Of a DNA stretch of 64,000 nucleotides, positions 44,628 through 53,423 are shown piece by piece. Position 1 is the first letter of the stretch, and each line of letters starts with the position of its first letter. The notes under the pieces are model-generated. The model made no database searches. It had not been told where the DNA came from and was given only the letters and a program-made list of their open reading frames with translations. Location: NCBI RefSeq assembly GCF_010500215.1, contig NZ_JAAGOY010000007.1, positions 1,043,734 through 1,107,733 on the forward strand. Reading direction: 5' to 3'. The translations under genes and the position numbers were made by a program. The stretch comes from Aliiroseovarius sp. PrR006. Lineage in GTDB: Bacteria; Pseudomonadota; Alphaproteobacteria; Rhodobacterales; Rhodobacteraceae.

Positions 44628-45703
44628 AGCAGGTGCCCGGATTTCTTGGCCTTGGTCGCCAGATAGGCCGCGTTATGTGCGCCTTCCCCAACTTTTAACG
44701 GCACACGTTCGGCCACTTGGATGCCGTTGTCTTCCATCATCGCCACCTTGCGCGGGTTGTTCGTCATCAGCTTGACCTGAGAAAATCCCATGGATTTCAG
44801 GATCTCAGACCCGATGCGGAAGTCGCGTTCGTCATCTTCAAAGCCAAGCCGATGGTTGGCTTCGACCGTATCAAACCCTTGATCTTGCAAGGAATAAGCG
44901 CGCATTTTGTTGGCAAGCCCAATGCCGCGACCCTCTTGGTTTAGGTAAAGCAGTACGCCTGCACCGCTTGCCCCCATCGCTGCCAAAGCCGCGTTCAGCT
45001 GTGGGCCGCAATCGCATTTCAGGCTGCCCAGTACGTCGCCGGTGAAACAGGCCGAATGTAGCCGCGCCAGCACCGGCTCATCGCGCGCGGGACGGCCAAT
45101 CTCGACCGCATAATGCTCTTCCCCGCCGTCTTCGGGACGGAAAATATGTAGTCGCCCAGCCTCGGACACTTGCATGGGCAGGCGGGCGTGAGCCACGGGG
45201 GCCAGATGCAAATCGCGGAGCGTTTCTGGGTTCAGATGTACCGACGTCAGGCCATGCATTTGGGTCAGCTCATTGGCATCCAGCGTTTCAACCACCAAAG
45301 CCGAAGGCAAAAGCTGCGCCGATTTACACAGCGCGATCGCATGCGCCTCGAGCGCGTCATCGCCACCACGGCAGGTGCGGAACGGGCCTTTCATCGGATT
45401 CGACAGGTCATCTGCAGGATCCGCGACCGAGGCGATCCAGCGGGTATCTGCGTCCGACGGCAGCTCGATCCGCGCGACGCGGTCGGAATAGGCGCGCGCC
45501 TTCAGCGTTTCGGCCCGGCGTGGCGTGATCGCCAGAACGGCGTCCCCCAACGCGCGCAGATCATCCAAGCGCCCCGCCGACAAGGTCTCGGCCGCCGCAG
45601 CGACCACATCCCGCCCGTCCAACCGCAACACAACCGGCACACCCATGCGCAGATCGGCACGGGCGCGGGCAAGAAGCTCGGTCTGGTTTGGGGCAAGTGT
45701 CAT
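44624..45703 (-). CDS. ribA: GTP cyclohydrolase II with N-terminal extension
   Basis: 359 residues. GTP cyclohydrolase II opens GTP in the first step of riboflavin synthesis. The C-terminal half (about 155-350) is canonical, with the zinc site C-x10-C-x-C in CFTGDVLGSLKCDCG and the EGRGIGLANK block. The N-terminal 150 residues do not match DHBP synthase motifs, so it is not a RibBA fusion. Standard RibA is about 200 residues, and the long form is seen in related bacteria. GGAAAGG precedes the ATG at 45703; an ATG two codons upstream would sit directly on the ribosome site. Confidence 0.9.
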   Translation of the reverse strand: MTLAPNQTELLARARADLRMGVPVVLRLDGRDVVAAAAETLSAGRLDDLRALGDAVLAITPRRAETLKARAYSDRVARIELPSDADTRWIASVADPADDLSNPMKGPFRTCRGGDDALEAHAIALCKSAQLLPSALVVETLDANELTQMHGLTSVHLNPETLRDLHLAPVAHARLPMQVSEAGRLHIFRPEDGGEEHYAVEIGRPARDEPVLARLHSACFTGDVLGSLKCDCGPQLNAALAAMGASGAGVLLYLNQEGRGIGLANKMRAYSLQDQGFDTVEANHRLGFEDDERDFRIGSEILKSMGFSQVKLMTNNPRKVAMMEDNGIQVAERVPLKVGEGAHNAAYLATKAKKSGHLL

Positions 45704-45854
45704 GGGCATCCTTTCCCGCCTTAGATAGGCGGTTCTGTCACCATATGAAACATTTCCCGGTGAAATGACACGAGGCCGTGAGAGTTTTGTTGCATATCTT
45801 GTCATTTCCGTGCGCACCCACAAATCTGAAAGCAACACGACAGAGGAGGGCGCC

Positions 45855-46541
45855 ATGTCCACGTTGAAAAAGATTTTGCTGGTAGATGACGACGAGGATC
45901 TGCGCGACGCATTGGCCGAACAACTGCTGATGACCGAGGATTTCGATGTTTTCGAAGCTGGGAACGGGGCCGAGGCGATCACCAAGTCCAAAGAGGCGCT
46001 CTATGATTTGGTGATCCTCGACGTGGGTCTGCCAGACACCGATGGCCGCGAGTTGTGCCGCGTGATGCGCAAGCAGGGTGTGAAATGCCCGATCCTGATG
46101 CTGACCGGCCATGACACCGACGCGGACACCATTCTGGGTCTGGACGCAGGCGCCAACGACTATGTGTCCAAGCCTTTCAAATTCCCGGTCCTTCTGGCTC
46201 GCATTCGCGCCCAGCTGCGTCAGCACGAACAGTCGGAAGATGCCGTGTTCCAGCTTGGGCCGTATACATTTAAGCCATCCGTGAAAATGCTGGTGACCGA
46301 GGATGACCGCAAAGTCCGCCTGACCGAGAAAGAGACCAACATCCTGAAGTTCCTCTATCGTTCAAACGATGGCGTCGTGCCCCGCGATGTGCTGCTTCAC
46401 GAGGTTTGGGGCTATAACGCGGGCGTCACCACCCACACGCTGGAAACCCACATCTATCGCCTGCGCCAAAAGATCGAGCCCGATCCCTCGAACGCACGGC
46501 TGTTGGTGACGGAAAGCGGTGGCTATCGTTTGAACGCCTAA
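45855..46541 (+). CDS. cenR: CenR-like response regulator (OmpR family)
   Basis: 228 residues. The receiver domain (about 5-120) has the acidic pocket DDDED, phospho-acceptor Asp in ILDVGLPD, and the conserved Lys in VSKPFKFP. The DNA-binding domain (about 133-225) has RLTEKETNILKFLYR and VVPRDVLLHEVWGYNAGVTTHTLETHIYRLRQKIE, split at about 174-208. This last block matches my recollection of CenR of Caulobacter, an essential envelope and cell-shape regulator. No partner histidine kinase gene lies next to it. A GAGGAGGG ribosome site supports the start at 45855. Confidence 0.85.
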   Translation: MSTLKKILLVDDDEDLRDALAEQLLMTEDFDVFEAGNGAEAITKSKEALYDLVILDVGLPDTDGRELCRVMRKQGVKCPILMLTGHDTDADTILGLDAGANDYVSKPFKFPVLLARIRAQLRQHEQSEDAVFQLGPYTFKPSVKMLVTEDDRKVRLTEKETNILKFLYRSNDGVVPRDVLLHEVWGYNAGVTTHTLETHIYRLRQKIEPDPSNARLLVTESGGYRLNA

Positions 46542-46589
46542 GATTCCTCTGGTGCCGAGGTTAAAGGCACATTTCCTCCCTGAAGACTG

Positions 46590-46617
46590 ACCGGGCCCTC
46601 GTGGCCCGGTTTTTTTG
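46590..46617 (+). terminator. Rho-independent terminator of cenR
   Basis: ACCGGGCC (46590-46597) pairs with GGCCCGGT (46603-46610) around a CTCGT loop and is followed by a run of T. Clear terminator. Confidence 0.92.
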
Positions 46618-46662
46618 TTTCGAGCGCTCTGTGGTAAACTGATCAAACATGAGGGGGATGTG

Positions 46663-47169
46663 ATGGCAGTTGAAATATCAAAGGTCCGCAAATCACACGA
46701 GATTGAAGCAGTCCGAAACTTGGTTTGGGAGTTCTTCGATTTTCTTCGCGTTCGCTATCCAGAAATGCACGAGACCATAGATAATTATCTTGAGGATCAG
46801 GATGTTGCTGGTCAGCTCAGCCAATTTAAGGACTTTTTTCAACCGCCAAATGGCGAGTGTTTTCTGGCGCGACTGAACGATGATCTTGTGGGGATCGTCA
46901 TGATGCGGCCTCATGGCGAAAATGATGTCGAGATGAATCGGATGTATGTGCGTGACACGGCGCGCGGAAATGGGATCGGGCGCACTCTGGGGCAAGCTTT
47001 GGTGGATGAGGCGCGCGCGCTGGGTATGGGGGTCGTGTGGCTTGATGCGTTGTATCGGCATGTCGAGGCGCTACCGCTTTATGAAAGTCTTGGGTTCGAA
47101 TACTATGAAGATCCCGAGGCGTTTGGCGGGGATGATGAACGGGTCATTCACATGAAGTTGGTGTTGTAG
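46663..47169 (+). CDS. GNAT-family N-acetyltransferase
   Basis: 168 residues. The acetyl-CoA-binding motif appears as MYVRDTARGNGIGRTLGQALVDEA at about 100-123, and the C-terminal ALPLYESLGFEYY is typical. Substrate unknown. GAGGGGGATG lies before the ATG at 46663. Single gene. Confidence 0.88.
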   Translation: MAVEISKVRKSHEIEAVRNLVWEFFDFLRVRYPEMHETIDNYLEDQDVAGQLSQFKDFFQPPNGECFLARLNDDLVGIVMMRPHGENDVEMNRMYVRDTARGNGIGRTLGQALVDEARALGMGVVWLDALYRHVEALPLYESLGFEYYEDPEAFGGDDERVIHMKLVL

Positions 47170-47197
47170 GGCCGGTCTTGGAATCCGCCCACTGCCC

Positions 47198-47908
47198 CTA
47201 GCTATTAAACAAACTTCCCACGCCGTAAGCCAGTGCCGCCGCCGTGCCTCCGATCAGAAGCGTTTCGATGGCCGAGCGCCACCACGGGCTGAGGGACCAG
47301 TGGCTTTTCAGTGCGCCGATGGCGAAGAAACTTGCCATGGTCATCCATGCGGACACCGTGAATGCGGCGTCGAGTTTGAGGATGAAGGGCAGCAGGGGGA
47401 CCATGCCGGCGACTAGGAAGGCAACGAAGGTCGTTGTGGCTGATCGCAGCGGGTTAGGGTCTATACCGCCCAGACCGTATTCGCCCTCCATCATCATTGC
47501 GATCCAGTTTTCCTTGTCCTTGGTGATGGCGTCTGTTGCCTCGTCCAGGATGTGGTCGGACAGGCCTTTCTGCGCCAAGATCTCGCGCACCTCGCGCCAT
47601 TCGCCATCGGGATTACGCGCGATGTGGTCCTCTTCGACCTTTCGGATGCGCTGGAAATTGTCCTGTTCTGCCTTGGTCCCGGAATAGGCGGCGGCAGCCA
47701 TCGAGAACCCGTCGGCCAGCACGTTTGCCAGCCCCAGAATGACGATGATCAGCGGCGACAGCCCCGCCCCAGCGACGCCCGCAACGATGGCGAAAGTGGT
47801 TACAGCACCATCAATCGCGCCATAGACGGCATCCCGCAGCACCCCGCGACCGGGTGGGGCGCCGATGCGGGCGGTGATTTCCTGCGGGCTGTGTCCGTGA
47901 TCTGACAT
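47198..47908 (-). CDS. VIT1/CCC1-family divalent metal transporter
   Basis: 236 residues with five transmembrane segments. DAVYGAIDGAVTTFAIVAGVAGAGL at about 26-50 is the conserved first helix, VLADGFSMAAAAYSGTKAE the second, and the cytosolic loop with E-rich metal-binding helices lies at about 84-145. Family members export or sequester Fe(II) or Mn(II). The ribosome-binding site AAGGAG is 7 bases before the ATG and is enclosed in a hairpin, listed separately. Confidence 0.88.
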   Translation of the reverse strand: MSDHGHSPQEITARIGAPPGRGVLRDAVYGAIDGAVTTFAIVAGVAGAGLSPLIIVILGLANVLADGFSMAAAAYSGTKAEQDNFQRIRKVEEDHIARNPDGEWREVREILAQKGLSDHILDEATDAITKDKENWIAMMMEGEYGLGGIDPNPLRSATTTFVAFLVAGMVPLLPFILKLDAAFTVSAWMTMASFFAIGALKSHWSLSPWWRSAIETLLIGGTAAALAYGVGSLFNS

Positions 47909-47915
47909 GGGCGAT

Positions 47916-47939
47916 CTCCTTCAGCACAGTCTGAAGGAG
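47916..47939 (-). promoter_or_regulatory. Hairpin that sequesters the ribosome site of the VIT1-type gene
   Basis: On the minus strand CTCCTTCAG-ACTGTG-CTGAAGGAG is a 9-bp perfect stem with a 6-base loop. Its 3' arm contains the AAGGAG that serves the gene starting at 47908. Translation may therefore depend on opening of the stem, for example by temperature, metal or a small RNA; the trigger is not known. Confidence 0.6.
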
Positions 47940-47985
47940 TGGGGGCGATGCCGCCTTAAGGCAGATCAATAGACCCGAAACCTAA

Positions 47986-48450
47986 TTAGTCTTCGGGCCG
48001 CACGGCCTGATCCCCCATCAAATACCGCGGGCCAGCACCCTTATCTGCCGCCACATCGTCCGGGTTATAAAGCGCACAGCGATCCAGCGAGAGGCAGCCG
48101 CAACCGATGCAGCCGTCCAGTTTGTCGCGCAAACGGGTCAGGGCTGCGATCTGTTCGTCGAGTTCTGCGCGGAAATCCTGCGATATCTCGGCCCAATCTT
48201 TGGCGGTCGGTGTGCGGCTTTGGGGCAGGTGGCCCAATACTTCGCGGATGCGGTCCAGCGTGAAACCAAATTTCTGCGCGATCATCACAAAACTCAGGCG
48301 GCGGATGTCTGAGCGCAAAAAGCGCCTCTGCCCACCTGCGTTGCGTTCCGGCGCGACCAACCCTTGGGTTTCGTAATACCGGATCGCGGACACGGCCAAC
48401 CCGGTGCGATTGGCCAATGTGCCAATGGATATCTCGTTTCTGCGTTCCAT
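47986..48450 (-). CDS. soxR: Redox-sensitive MerR-family regulator SoxR
   Basis: 154 residues. MerR helix-turn-helix at 8-35 (ISIGTLANRTGLAVSAIRYYE, split at 8-28), dimerisation helix, and the [2Fe-2S] site C114-x2-C117-x-C119-x5-C125 in CIGCGCLSLDRC. SoxR senses redox-cycling compounds through oxidation of this cluster and bends its operator. It is divergent from a VOC protein gene with a SoxR-box between them. Confidence 0.95.
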   Translation of the reverse strand: MERRNEISIGTLANRTGLAVSAIRYYETQGLVAPERNAGGQRRFLRSDIRRLSFVMIAQKFGFTLDRIREVLGHLPQSRTPTAKDWAEISQDFRAELDEQIAALTRLRDKLDGCIGCGCLSLDRCALYNPDDVAADKGAGPRYLMGDQAVRPED

Positions 48451-48472
48451 GGAATCCCCCGAAAGAAAGTGC

Positions 48473-48502
48473 TTGAGCTAAAGTTAGCTTTAGGAATTAT
48501 CA
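48473..48502 (+). promoter_or_regulatory. SoxR box and promoter of the VOC gene
   Basis: CTAAAGTTAGCTTTAG (48478-48493) is a near-perfect dyad of the SoxR-operator type. It lies between a TTGAGC -35 candidate (48473-48478) and a TTATCA -10 candidate (48497-48502), the over-long spacer being the signature of MerR-type promoters. Confidence 0.75.
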
Positions 48503-48534
48503 ACCGAGTCACATCGAAGATCAAGGAGGCCAAA

Positions 48535-48912
48535 ATGGCAAATCTAGAGCATGTGAATGTGACCGTAAGCGATCCCAAGGCAACCGCCGCCTGGCTTGGC
48601 GCAGTGTTTGGCTGGACCACCCGGTGGGAGGGCGACGCGATATCAGGCGGATACACCGCGCACGTGGGCGATGAGGGGTCATATGTGGCTCTTTACACGC
48701 CCAACATGGCGATGAAGGATCCGCAGCACTCCTATACGACCCGCGCTGGCTTGAACCATGTGGGAGTTGTCGTGGACGACATAGACGCCATCGAAGCACG
48801 GGTGAAAGCGGCGGGGTTCGCCCCGCACAACCACGCGGATTACGAGCCGGGGAAGCGGTTTTATTTCGATGACCATGATGGCGTCGAATGGGAGGTCGTG
48901 TCCTACGCCTGA
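48535..48912 (+). CDS. VOC-superfamily (glyoxalase/bleomycin-resistance) protein, likely SoxR target
   Basis: 125 residues, a single VOC module: MANLEHVNVTVSDPKATAAWLG, followed by GLNHVGVVVDDIDAIEARV. Enzymes of this fold detoxify or sequester reactive or redox-active compounds. AAGGAGG precedes the ATG at 48535 and the promoter has a SoxR box, so it is probably induced by redox-cycling agents such as phenazines or quinones. Substrate not identifiable. Confidence 0.9.
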   Translation: MANLEHVNVTVSDPKATAAWLGAVFGWTTRWEGDAISGGYTAHVGDEGSYVALYTPNMAMKDPQHSYTTRAGLNHVGVVVDDIDAIEARVKAAGFAPHNHADYEPGKRFYFDDHDGVEWEVVSYA

Positions 48913-48922
48913 GCCGTATGGA

Positions 48923-49795
48923 TCAGATCTCGGGTCGGTGGTATTTCAGCCAGCGTTTCACGTCCGCCAATCGGCCGCGCGCAATCGGCACGGCGGCGGC
49001 ATTGGACAGAAGCAACACTGGATTCCCATCCTGACGCTTGCGGCTGGTGACCGCTTTCTTTGCCACCCAGTGCGAGCGGTGACACTGAATGCCATCGGCC
49101 TCATCGCAGAGGGCCACGAAATCCTTCAGCGCGCCTCGCAGCAGGAATTTGGTCTGATCGAAAACGAACTCGAGATAGTGCTCTTGCGACTGGACATGCA
49201 GAAGGGAAGGAAGATGGATATCCCGCTCTTCGAACCGAATGGTGTCCGGCCGAGGGGCTGGGTCGGGCGCATCATCCTGTCCAGTCGCAGGCGTGTCGCC
49301 CTTCAAGAAGATGGGCAGAATACTTGTGGCGGTCAAAAGCTCGACCAGCGCGGCAATCAGTAGATTGCGGGCAAAATCAGGCCAAGTCAGGTTTTCGATC
49401 AAGAAGTTGCTTTGTGTCAGCAGGTTGAGCGGAAACGTGCTGGCAAATATAGCGCCCACGGTTGCGATCGCGACGACCGGATAGTTAATCACGGCAATGC
49501 TGATCCGCAGGCGATACAGGATCAGATGTATCGCGCGGATCAGCAGATACCAGAACAGGACACCCAGATAGACCCCGATCAGCCAAAACAGGATCCGGGT
49601 CAGATAGGGGGCGGGAACCGCGAACAGGACTGGCCTGTATGACGCAATCGCGAAAGCAGCCAAGATGAATGTGCCATTCATCCGGGCCGAAATGAGCAAC
49701 CGATGCAGAACGCTCCAATCGCACCGAACACGTGTACCGTTGATGGCAATAACATGCATTTCATTCCAACGGGCTGTATTTGCAGGGGTTTTCAT
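48923..49795 (-). CDS. Membrane protein with C-terminal LytTR DNA-binding domain
   Basis: 290 residues. Four transmembrane segments lie at about 40-60, 68-93, 104-124 and 143-163. Residues about 190-287 form a LytTR domain (HVQSQEHYLEFVF, FLLRGALKDFVAL, CHRSHWVAKKAV), which binds DNA directly. Such membrane-tethered LytTR proteins act as one-component regulators in alphaproteobacteria. No partner gene is near. An internal Met at residue 13 is an alternative start. Confidence 0.85.
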   Translation of the reverse strand: MKTPANTARWNEMHVIAINGTRVRCDWSVLHRLLISARMNGTFILAAFAIASYRPVLFAVPAPYLTRILFWLIGVYLGVLFWYLLIRAIHLILYRLRISIAVINYPVVAIATVGAIFASTFPLNLLTQSNFLIENLTWPDFARNLLIAALVELLTATSILPIFLKGDTPATGQDDAPDPAPRPDTIRFEERDIHLPSLLHVQSQEHYLEFVFDQTKFLLRGALKDFVALCDEADGIQCHRSHWVAKKAVTSRKRQDGNPVLLLSNAAAVPIARGRLADVKRWLKYHRPEI

Positions 49796-50026
49796 GCGAT
49801 CAAATTCTTAGTCATGGAGTGTAGGGCGCGTCTCAATGCTGGTTGGGCGGTAGGCGTGAACAGGTGGGGTGAGTAATTAGTATTGACCATGATGCGAGAG
49901 CGCCAGTGTCCCACAACACTCGGCGCTCGTTTCTATTCCAAGTGTGCAAATAATTTCTGAATGGTGCCAGTCCCGATTTTCTGGCAAGACTGATGGCTCA
50001 AGCGACCATCAACAGGAAGACGCCCG

Positions 50027-50815
50027 ATGAGCTTTACCCTTGCCACCTGGAACATCAACTCGGTCCGTCTGCGCGAGCCGATCGTGCTGAAGCTTTTGGA
50101 AGAGGAAGCGCCGGATGTGCTGTGCCTGCAGGAATGCAAAAGCCCGGTCGAGAAGATCCCGCTGGAGGGCTTCAAGGCGCTGGGCTACACCCACATGGTT
50201 GCCCGTGGGCAGAAGGGATATAACGGCGTTGCGATCCTGTCGCGCATCCCGATGGTCGAGACCGAGAGCTTTGACTTCGCCGATCTGGGCCATGCCCGTC
50301 ACATCGCGGGGCAGCTGGAAAATGGCGTGACGGTTCACAACTTCTATGTTCCTGCGGGCGGCGATGTGCCGGACCGCGAGGTGAACGAGAAGTTTGGCCA
50401 GAAACTCGATTACCTCACCGATATGCGTGACCATTTTGGGAAGGCCAATCCGCGGAAGTCGATCCTTGTGGGCGATCTGAACATCGCTCCGCGCGAAGAT
50501 GACGTCTGGTCGCACAAGCAGCTTTTGAAAGTGGTCAGCCACACCCCCATCGAGGTTGAAGCGCTGGGCGACGTACAGGACGCTGCTGGGTGGGTCGACA
50601 TCACCCGTCAGGATATTCCGGAAGGACAGCTTTACAGCTGGTGGTCCTATCGCGCCCGCGATTGGAATGCTGCCGACAAAGGCCGTCGTCTGGATCATGT
50701 CTGGGCTACGCCCGATATTTCCAACGCAGGCCATGGCTCGCGGGTGGTGCGCGATGCGCGCGGCTGGGAAAAGCCGTCGGATCACGCACCGGTCTTCGCC
50801 ACATTCGATCTTTAA
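50027..50815 (+). CDS. xth: Exodeoxyribonuclease III
   Basis: 262 residues. Apurinic/apyrimidinic endonuclease and 3' exonuclease in base-excision repair. Catalytic blocks are LATWNINSVRLR, LCLQECKS, GYNGVAILSR, VGDLNIAPREDDVW and SDHAPVFATF. The 231 bases upstream (49796-50026) hold no gene. Confidence 0.95.
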   Translation: MSFTLATWNINSVRLREPIVLKLLEEEAPDVLCLQECKSPVEKIPLEGFKALGYTHMVARGQKGYNGVAILSRIPMVETESFDFADLGHARHIAGQLENGVTVHNFYVPAGGDVPDREVNEKFGQKLDYLTDMRDHFGKANPRKSILVGDLNIAPREDDVWSHKQLLKVVSHTPIEVEALGDVQDAAGWVDITRQDIPEGQLYSWWSYRARDWNAADKGRRLDHVWATPDISNAGHGSRVVRDARGWEKPSDHAPVFATFDL

Positions 50816-50870
50816 AACCGGCCTGACCCGCGCCATATAAGCGGTAGACCTTTTAAACGGAGCCAAAGCC

Positions 50871-51773
50871 ATGGAATTCGGACTGGACGGCGCGTCTGCG
50901 GGCGTGGAACTGATCAAGGATGTAGGCGAAGCGACCTTCATGCAGGACGTGATCGAAGCCTCGCAAGAGGTGCCGGTGATCGTCGATTTCTGGGCGCCGT
51001 GGTGCGGCCCGTGCAAAACGCTTGGCCCGGCTCTGGAAGCCGCAGTGACCGAAGCCGGTGGCAAAGTCCGCATGGCCAAAGTTAACGTGGATGAAAACCA
51101 GATGATTGCCGGCCAGATGCGCGTGCAGTCGATCCCGACCGTCTATGCCTTCTTTCAGGGGCAGCCTGTGGACGGCTTCCAAGGCGCAGTGCCGCCCAGC
51201 GAGATCAAGGAATTCGTCAACCGTGTCGCGGCCCTTGGCGGTGACGGTGGCTTGGCGGATGCGATCGCTGCCGCTGATGAAATGCTGGAAGCGGGCGAAG
51301 TTCAGGACGCCGCCCAGACCTATGCCGCGATCCTTGAGGAAGACCCGAACTCAGCCCCTGCCTATGCCGGTCTGGCCCGTACGCACCTTGCTGTTGGCAA
51401 TGCAGATGATGCCGAAGCGACCCTGAATGGTGCCCCCGCTGAGATCTCGGATGCGCCCGAAGTCGAAGCCGTCCGTGCTCAGATCGAGCTTGCGCGGCAG
51501 GCCGAAAGTGCCGGTCCGCTGGCCGAGCTGCGCGCCGCTGTCGATGCCAACCCTGACGATCACCAGTCGCGCTTCGATCTGGCCGTTGCGATGAATGCAG
51601 ATGGTGATGTGCAAGGCGCTGTGGATGAACTTTTGGAACTTTTCCGCAGGGATAGAGACTGGAATGACGCCGCCGCCAAGCAGCAGCTCTTCACCATTTT
51701 CGACGCTCTGGACGCCAAGGATCCGATCGCTCTGACCGGTCGCCGCAAGCTGTCGTCGATGATCTTTGTGTGA
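50871..51773 (+). CDS. Thioredoxin-TPR protein (YbbN/CnoX-like)
   Basis: 300 residues. The N-terminal thioredoxin domain has the redox motif WCGPC at 44-48; the C-terminal about 175 residues are TPR-like helical repeats (ADEMLEAGEVQDAAQTYAAIL, ADDAEATLNGAP, LFDALDAKDP). This is the CnoX type that protects proteins under oxidative stress. E. coli CnoX has lost the active Cys pair, whereas this copy keeps CGPC. It leads a run with the Lon-N and Trm112 genes. Confidence 0.92.
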   Translation: MEFGLDGASAGVELIKDVGEATFMQDVIEASQEVPVIVDFWAPWCGPCKTLGPALEAAVTEAGGKVRMAKVNVDENQMIAGQMRVQSIPTVYAFFQGQPVDGFQGAVPPSEIKEFVNRVAALGGDGGLADAIAAADEMLEAGEVQDAAQTYAAILEEDPNSAPAYAGLARTHLAVGNADDAEATLNGAPAEISDAPEVEAVRAQIELARQAESAGPLAELRAAVDANPDDHQSRFDLAVAMNADGDVQGAVDELLELFRRDRDWNDAAAKQQLFTIFDALDAKDPIALTGRRKLSSMIFV

Positions 51774-51800
51774 ATGGAAAAGTCGCGCTAGACTGCTGTT

Positions 51801-52445
51801 ATGATTTCATCAGCTGATCTGCCGGATACGCTTCCGATCTTCCCGTTGCCGGGCGCATTGCTTTTGCCCCGTGGCCGGCTTCCCCTTCATGTGTTCGAAC
51901 CGCGCTATCTTGCGATGGTGGACGATGTGCTGAAAACGCCGGGGCGATTGCTTGGGATGATCCAGCCCATTGGCGAGGAATGCGGCGAGGATACGCGGCT
52001 GCACAGCATCGGCTGCGCGGGGCGGATCACGTCGTTCACGGAAACCGATGACGGGCGCTATATGATCACTCTGACCGGCGTGTCGCGCTTTCGTCTTGGG
52101 CAGGTAGAATCCGGGTTCATGCCCTATCTGAAAGCGCAGATGGGGTGGGACAGTTTCGACCGTGACCTTGGTCAGCCCGAACATGACAGAGCCCTGAACC
52201 GCGAGGAATTTCTGGCGCTGCTGACGCGGTACTTCAATCTGCAGGAATTGCAGACCGATTGGGAAAGCCTTGAATCAGCCGAGGACGAGCTGTTGATCAA
52301 CGCCCTGTCCATGCTGTGCCCCTTTGCACCCGAAGACAAGCAGGCGTTGCTCGAGGCACCATCGCTGCCCACACGCCGCGAAACCCTTGTAACTCTTATG
52401 GAATTTGCGTTGCGCAAAGGCGCAGGCGAGGAGAAAGTTCAATGA
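51801..52445 (+). CDS. Lon-protease substrate-binding (LonN) domain protein
   Basis: 214 residues consisting of the Lon N-terminal domain only: [26 protein letters not shown], split at 11-36, then [12 protein letters not shown] and [18 protein letters not shown]. There is no ATPase or protease domain. Role is unknown; an adaptor or substrate-capture function is assumed. The end overlaps the Trm112 gene (ATGA). Confidence 0.92.
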   Translation: MISSADLPDTLPIFPLPGALLLPRGRLPLHVFEPRYLAMVDDVLKTPGRLLGMIQPIGEECGEDTRLHSIGCAGRITSFTETDDGRYMITLTGVSRFRLGQVESGFMPYLKAQMGWDSFDRDLGQPEHDRALNREEFLALLTRYFNLQELQTDWESLESAEDELLINALSMLCPFAPEDKQALLEAPSLPTRRETLVTLMEFALRKGAGEEKVQ

Positions 52446-52633
52446 CCACCCCAGCTGAAACAAAGTTTGACCGTCGCATGATCGAGGCTCTGGTTTGCCC
52501 CGTGACGCAGACGCAGCTGACCTATGATGCGGACAAACAGGAACTCCTGTCCAAGGCCGCCAATCTGGCCTTCCCGATCCGTGGCGGCATCCCGGTGATG
52601 CTGGTGGATGAGGCGCGAAAAATCGAAGAGTGA
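52442..52633 (+). CDS. Trm112-family small protein
   Basis: 63 residues. [16 protein letters not shown] and [16 protein letters not shown] are the Trm112p pattern, a small activator or partner of methyltransferases in eukaryotes; bacterial roles are unclear. Only one Cys is kept, so the zinc site is absent, as in many proteobacterial copies. Coupled to the LonN gene by a 4-base overlap. Confidence 0.9.
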   Translation: MTTPAETKFDRRMIEALVCPVTQTQLTYDADKQELLSKAANLAFPIRGGIPVMLVDEARKIEE

Positions 52634-52720
52634 CCTGCGGATTGACAGCCCCTTGGCACATTCACCCATATAAAAAGAGTCCCGAAATGCCCTCTCCAAA
52701 TTCGGCACAAGCGAAACGTT

Positions 52721-52855
52721 AAGTCAGGGCCGACCGAATTTGTGCCTTTGGCAGATCTTGGCAAGGTGCCCATGGTTCTGATCGAGGTTCAGACCGGATC
52801 CTATCTGCGCGAAGATGACATCATCCGCTACGAAGAGGTCTGCGCGCGGGGCTAA
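52721..52855 (+). pseudogene. 3' remnant of a manC/algA-type gene
   Basis: An open frame ending at 52855 reads LGKVPMVLIEVQTGSYLRED and then DIIRYEEVCARG, which is the C-terminus of bifunctional mannose-6-phosphate isomerase/mannose-1-phosphate guanylyltransferase. Those proteins are about 470 residues; here at most 45 remain and the HRLEN block expected just before is missing (FVPLADLGK). So this is a decayed fragment left between Trm112 and tRNA-Gly. In characterised proteins the enzyme makes GDP-mannose for exopolysaccharide. Confidence 0.7.
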
Positions 52856-52907
52856 GCGTCCGCGAAAGACCCTATTGGGATGTCGAATCTACGATGTCAG
52901 AAGTTTC

Positions 52908-52981
52908 TGGAGCGGGCGGCGGGAATCGAACCCGCGTCATTAGCTTGGAAGGCTAAGGTCTTACCACTACACAACGCCCGC
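52908..52981 (-). tRNA. tRNA-Gly (anticodon TCC)
   Basis: Complete cloverleaf on the minus strand: acceptor GCGGGCG pairs with CGCCCGC, anticodon loop CTTCCAA gives TCC (Gly, GGA), T arm GCGGG-TTCGATT-CCCGC, encoded CCA. The 3' end faces the manC remnant. Confidence 0.96.
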
Positions 52982-53423
52982 TCAGTAAAAACAGGACATA
53001 TTTCATGGGCTTCTGGGCGTCAAGAGTATCGAACATAGGAAATTAAAAGAGTAGATGCTCGAATATCCAATAACTGGTGGGCAGTGTGAATTTGCTGCGA
53101 CCTGCTTCAATACCTGCTTTGCGGGGGGGCGCCCACCTGCGTTGAAGGATAATCGCCGGTCTGGGATTTTCCGATGCTACATTCAGACCAAGAGAGCACT
53201 AAGCGGCCCATCGCTGCATGCATTGCAGAGGTCTAGCCCGCCACTCGTGTAGTTCTGGTAATTGTCAGCAATTGAAACGAAGCGACGCCGGGGAGAACCC
53301 GCTTGATAATTTGGACAACACTTAATGCGCTTTCTTCAGGATGCGCTACACGGGCGTCGGACATTGTTTAACGACATGAGCCGAATTCTGACTCAAACTT
53401 AAAGCAGGGTACATTTGCTGAAT
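52982..53423. other. Gene-poor region between tRNA-Gly and the VOC gene
   Basis: About 440 bases without a convincing gene. One 65-codon frame (53055-53252, plus) lacks a ribosome site and any recognisable motif, so I do not count it. AT-rich patches alternate with GC-rich ones. It may be an old integration scar at the tRNA. Confidence 0.6.

Noticed and set aside
53055..53252. 65-codon frame in the region after tRNA-Gly
   Set aside because: No ribosome site, no signal peptide or motif, and mixed composition; treated as non-coding.
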